64,000 nt of DNA, taken from NCBI GenBank assembly GCA_963737425.1, contig CAVTSX010000009.1, forward strand, positions 248,001 to 312,000, in the 5' to 3' direction. Shown here in pieces: positions 61,844 to 64,000 of the stretch. The stretch comes from DASXRA01 sp963737425. GTDB lineage: Bacteria; Actinomycetota; Actinomycetes; Mycobacteriales; Jatrophihabitantaceae. The notes under the pieces were generated by a model that searched no databases, had not been told where the DNA came from, and saw only the letters and a program-made list of their open reading frames with translations. A program made the translations under genes and the position numbers. The first letter of the stretch is position 1. Each line of letters begins with the position of its first letter.

Positions 61844-62470
61844 ATGTGCGGGGCTCTGACTGAACCGCCGCACCTGCCACCGGCGACCGGGGAGCAGGTG
61901 CCTTTGCTCCGTGCCGGGCCGACGCCGACGCCGGCCGACGCGCTGGACCCGCGCTCGGCCGTGCGGAGTTCACCCGACATCGACGTTCTGGTGCTGTCGC
62001 AGGCTGACTGGATGCACCTCAAGAGCGTGCGGCTACGCGCGCTACAGGATTCGCCGCACGCTTTCGCCTCGGCCTACCAGCACGAGGCCCGGTGGTCGGA
62101 AGACCAGTGGCGATCGACCTTCGACGCGTCGCTGTGGCTGGTGGCCCGCGCACGGCATGGCCTGATCGGGCTGGCGCGATCGACGCCGGCGGAGCGGATC
62201 TGGCAGCGCAATGTCGAGTCGGTGTGGGTGCAGCCCGACCGCCGGCGGCGCGGGGTCATTCGCCTGATCCTGCAGCGGCTGATCGAGCACGAACCGGCCG
62301 GCGTCACCGAGCTTTACGCCTGGGTGCTCGACGGGAACGACGCCGCGCGACGCGCCTACCTGCGACTCGGCTTCGTGTTCACAGGCGAGCGCCAGCCGCT
62401 GCCGGGCTCGGCGGGACGGATGGAGGAGCGGCTCGTCCTGCGGATCGGCCGCGATCGCGGCCGCGGCTGA
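61844..62470 (+). CDS. GNAT-family N-acetyltransferase
   Basis: A 208-residue protein. The first 45 residues are a Pro-rich extension. The GNAT fold follows: IDVLVLSQADWMHLKSVRLR, then VESVWVQPDRRRRGVIRLIL with the pyrophosphate-binding RRRRGV motif, and YLRLGFVFTGER at the end. It acetylates an amine of unknown identity. The last 92 bases of the gene overlap the 3' end of the glycosyltransferase-like gene on the other strand, where both are open. Confidence 0.85.
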   Translation: MCGALTEPPHLPPATGEQVPLLRAGPTPTPADALDPRSAVRSSPDIDVLVLSQADWMHLKSVRLRALQDSPHAFASAYQHEARWSEDQWRSTFDASLWLVARARHGLIGLARSTPAERIWQRNVESVWVQPDRRRRGVIRLILQRLIEHEPAGVTELYAWVLDGNDAARRAYLRLGFVFTGERQPLPGSAGRMEERLVLRIGRDRGRG

Positions 62471-63674
62471 ATTCGAGCACGGAAGGCGTCTTGGAAAGGT
62501 CGGTGTTCGCGAACGCCGCTGCCCGCCAGTTCGGCAACTCGAGCAGGTCGAACGCATCGGCGAACGACCCCACGTTTCCAAGTCGTGCCGCGACGTGTTC
62601 GAAGACGTCCCGGTCGTGTTGCCACGCGTCGATGAATTCCACGCAATCGTCGGGCGAGATCAAGGCAGCCTGATCGGCGGCCGCCTCGACCGACCGCAGC
62701 GCCTGAAGGTTCTCGTTCGAATCCAGCCGATCCCGCAGATCGACGGCGATCTCGTCGATGAGGCCCTGACGCGCCGAGGAGAATGCCTCCCAATACGACC
62801 GGCGGGCTACCGGCAGATCCAGTCCCATCGAGATCAGCGTGTAGAGCCCTTCGGCCAGCAGGTCGCCGAATTCCTCGCGTCTGGCCCGATCGGGATTGGC
62901 GAACGGATCGTATCGACGTTGCATGGCGGTGCCGACGGCCGGCAGGCGGCCGTGCGTGGCGTGGCCGAAGAAGAAGAACCAGTCCTCGTTGTAGATGTCC
63001 GGGAAGAACGGCAGCGGCTGATCGGCGCAATTGACGCCCAGCGCGGCACCGGTGAGAAACACATCCTGCTTATGGCCGCGGAGGCGATTGGCGTGGCAGA
63101 CCACGGAATTGTCCGGGAATTGCCGGCACAGCAGCCCGGCGACCTGCGTGCCGTCCAGTTGCGAGGCCAGCTTGGAGAGGTCCTCGGCACCTTTCACGGT
63201 GACGTCGTCGTCGAGGAACATGATCTTGTGCCAGCCCAGCAGGCGGGCAAGCAGCAGGCCGATGTTCCGCTTGAGGCTCAGGTCGTTGTCGCGCCCGGCG
63301 CTGAGCCGGCGAAACACGTCCGAATTCGCCGACGGGTTCAGGTACGGGTGTCGGAAGTTCGCGGGCACGTCGACGATGAGCGCGCGGCTGCCGGGGACCT
63401 TGGCGACTTGAGCCGCGACCTCGTCGATCTCCGATTGCTGGCTGCCCAACACGACCAGCATCGTTTCGGCGTCGGCCGCGAGTTGGATCGCGCGGATCAG
63501 CTGATCCGCGCGACGTGCCGTCGGGACGACGATCGCGCTGAGCGGTTGACGGCGGCCCGACTGGGTCGGCTTGACCTGTGAAACGTCGTGCATCAGACCG
63601 CGATGCGACGAAAGCTGGCTGATCCGCGCCTTGCTGGGAGGGGTCTCCACGGCGGTGGGGAGGAGGGGACGCAC
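62379..63674 (-). CDS. glycosyltransferase-like (GT-A fold) protein
   Basis: A 431-residue protein. A Rossmann-like N-terminus (SAIVVPTARRADQL, MLVVLGSQQSEI) is followed by a DxD motif in KIMFLDDDVTV (near residue 155), as in GT2-type GT-A enzymes. Later FPDIYNEDWFFFFGHATHG is a conserved acceptor-side feature. The GTG at 63674 has AGGAG at ideal distance, better than the in-frame start at 63710, which would overlap the upstream gene. The acceptor is unknown. The C-terminal 30 residues lie over the acetyltransferase gene and vary in composition. Confidence 0.72.
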   Translation of the reverse strand: MRPLLPTAVETPPSKARISQLSSHRGLMHDVSQVKPTQSGRRQPLSAIVVPTARRADQLIRAIQLAADAETMLVVLGSQQSEIDEVAAQVAKVPGSRALIVDVPANFRHPYLNPSANSDVFRRLSAGRDNDLSLKRNIGLLLARLLGWHKIMFLDDDVTVKGAEDLSKLASQLDGTQVAGLLCRQFPDNSVVCHANRLRGHKQDVFLTGAALGVNCADQPLPFFPDIYNEDWFFFFGHATHGRLPAVGTAMQRRYDPFANPDRARREEFGDLLAEGLYTLISMGLDLPVARRSYWEAFSSARQGLIDEIAVDLRDRLDSNENLQALRSVEAAADQAALISPDDCVEFIDAWQHDRDVFEHVAARLGNVGSFADAFDLLELPNWRAAAFANTDLSKTPSVLEFSRGRDRGRSAGRAAPPSVPPSPAAAGARL

Positions 63675-63691
63675 AGTGCTCCTGTTCGTGA

Positions 63692-64000
63692 TCAGCGACC
63701 GGCGGGCCACTCGTAGAGCCGGGTGTGCTCGTGCTGAATGTCCGGCGAGAGCGTGACGTCCTCGACGACAGGAACCCGCAGCAACAGCGCGAACTCGCCC
63801 TCAGGGAAGTGCTCGGCCAGGTACGCCTCGTTCGACTCGCGCAGCCGCGCGTCGGTGAGTGCCCGGACCGCGCCGAGCACGCCCCGGCTGTGCACGCCGT
63901 TGCAGATCGTGAGAGTCCGATTCGAGTTGAACGGATTCTCCAGACGCGCGAGCAGCGCGATGTCCTCGGTCAGCTCCTTGTTGTTCTCGTCAGCCCAGGT
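63692..64000 (-). CDS. C-terminal part of an unidentified gene, cut by the right edge
   Basis: 103 codons up to the stop at 63692, open to the window edge. The visible part contains NKELTEDIALLARLENPFNS, NRTLTICNGVHSRGVLG, and a hydrophobic-acidic end (FALLLRVPVVEDVTLSPD). It lies 17 bases upstream of the glycosyltransferase-like gene start, so the two are probably co-transcribed. The family was not recognised. Confidence 0.7.
   Translation of the reverse strand, partial: TWADENNKELTEDIALLARLENPFNSNRTLTICNGVHSRGVLGAVRALTDARLRESNEAYLAEHFPEGEFALLLRVPVVEDVTLSPDIQHEHTRLYEWPAGR

Noticed and set aside
1..64000. tRNA or rRNA genes
   Set aside because: No GTTCRANNC T-loop with a fitting acceptor stem and no rRNA-like block was found by eye. 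A tool-based scan could still find one.

Overview
The window is high-GC DNA from an actinomycete. Supporting signs are GTG and TTG starts, translationally coupled operons, F420-type (LLM-fold) and mycothiol-dependent enzyme families, an RGCVC-like small protein, a Tat-exported serine hydrolase and very large secreted peptidases. Nothing seen by eye fixes the genus. A member of the Frankiales or Jatrophihabitantales is possible, but this is only an impression. No tRNA, rRNA, CRISPR array or prophage was recognised.

Layout. At 1-7 kb a CdaR/PucR-type regulator converges on a five-gene overlapping operon for trans-4-hydroxy-L-proline catabolism: deaminase, 2-epimerase, and a three-part D-hydroxyproline dehydrogenase. 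A repeat-rich gap (7.0-7.57 kb) follows, then a 1407-residue secreted peptidase with sedolisin-like catalytic residues and a TrmB-type regulator upstream of it. From 12.8 to 23.5 kb lie ordinary metabolic and stress genes (YCII, mycothiol-isomerase-like, acyl-CoA ligase, several VOC proteins, a glycosyltransferase, an SDR, a MarR regulator). Among them is a tight three-gene minus-strand unit at 19.8-21.7 kb: a 46-residue peptide, an APH-like kinase with an altered catalytic loop, and a methyltransferase. This is the best candidate here for an undescribed small peptide system. At 24.88-26.79 kb an IS1595-type insertion sequence and a decayed inverted copy of its left end flank a methyltransferase gene, so the whole may have moved as one unit.

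From 27 to 34.6 kb: an aldo/keto reductase, a membrane diguanylate cyclase, a TetR/NTF2 pair, a GYD protein, an ArsR-SRPBCC-isomerase operon and a DUF4395 membrane protein. From 35 to 50 kb: a frameshifted lipoprotein, a 1266-residue S8 subtilase, a 971-residue LuxR-family ATPase regulator, a truncated oligopeptidase B, a DHA2 efflux pump, and a 1239-residue secreted fusion of an alkaline-phosphatase-superfamily domain with a 5'-nucleotidase. From 50.7 to 64 kb: a Cys-rich protein coupled to a membrane protein, a class-A-beta-lactamase-like hydrolase, an RCK-pore-RCK potassium channel, a frameshifted MFS pump divergent from its likely regulator, a cupin, a GlxA-type regulator, a short EamA transporter, a UlaG-like hydrolase, an acetyltransferase overlapping tail-to-tail with a glycosyltransferase-like gene, and a partial gene at the right edge.

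A second layer is intergenic. At least two dispersed palindromic repeat families occur: five copies of a hairpin built on TTGATCATCTCTG, and four copies of a GTGGGCA element arranged as two direct plus two inverted units. Two more elements of similar design (42.87 kb, 59.12 kb) use unrelated sequences. Several sit at the 3' ends of genes or at the edge of broken genes.
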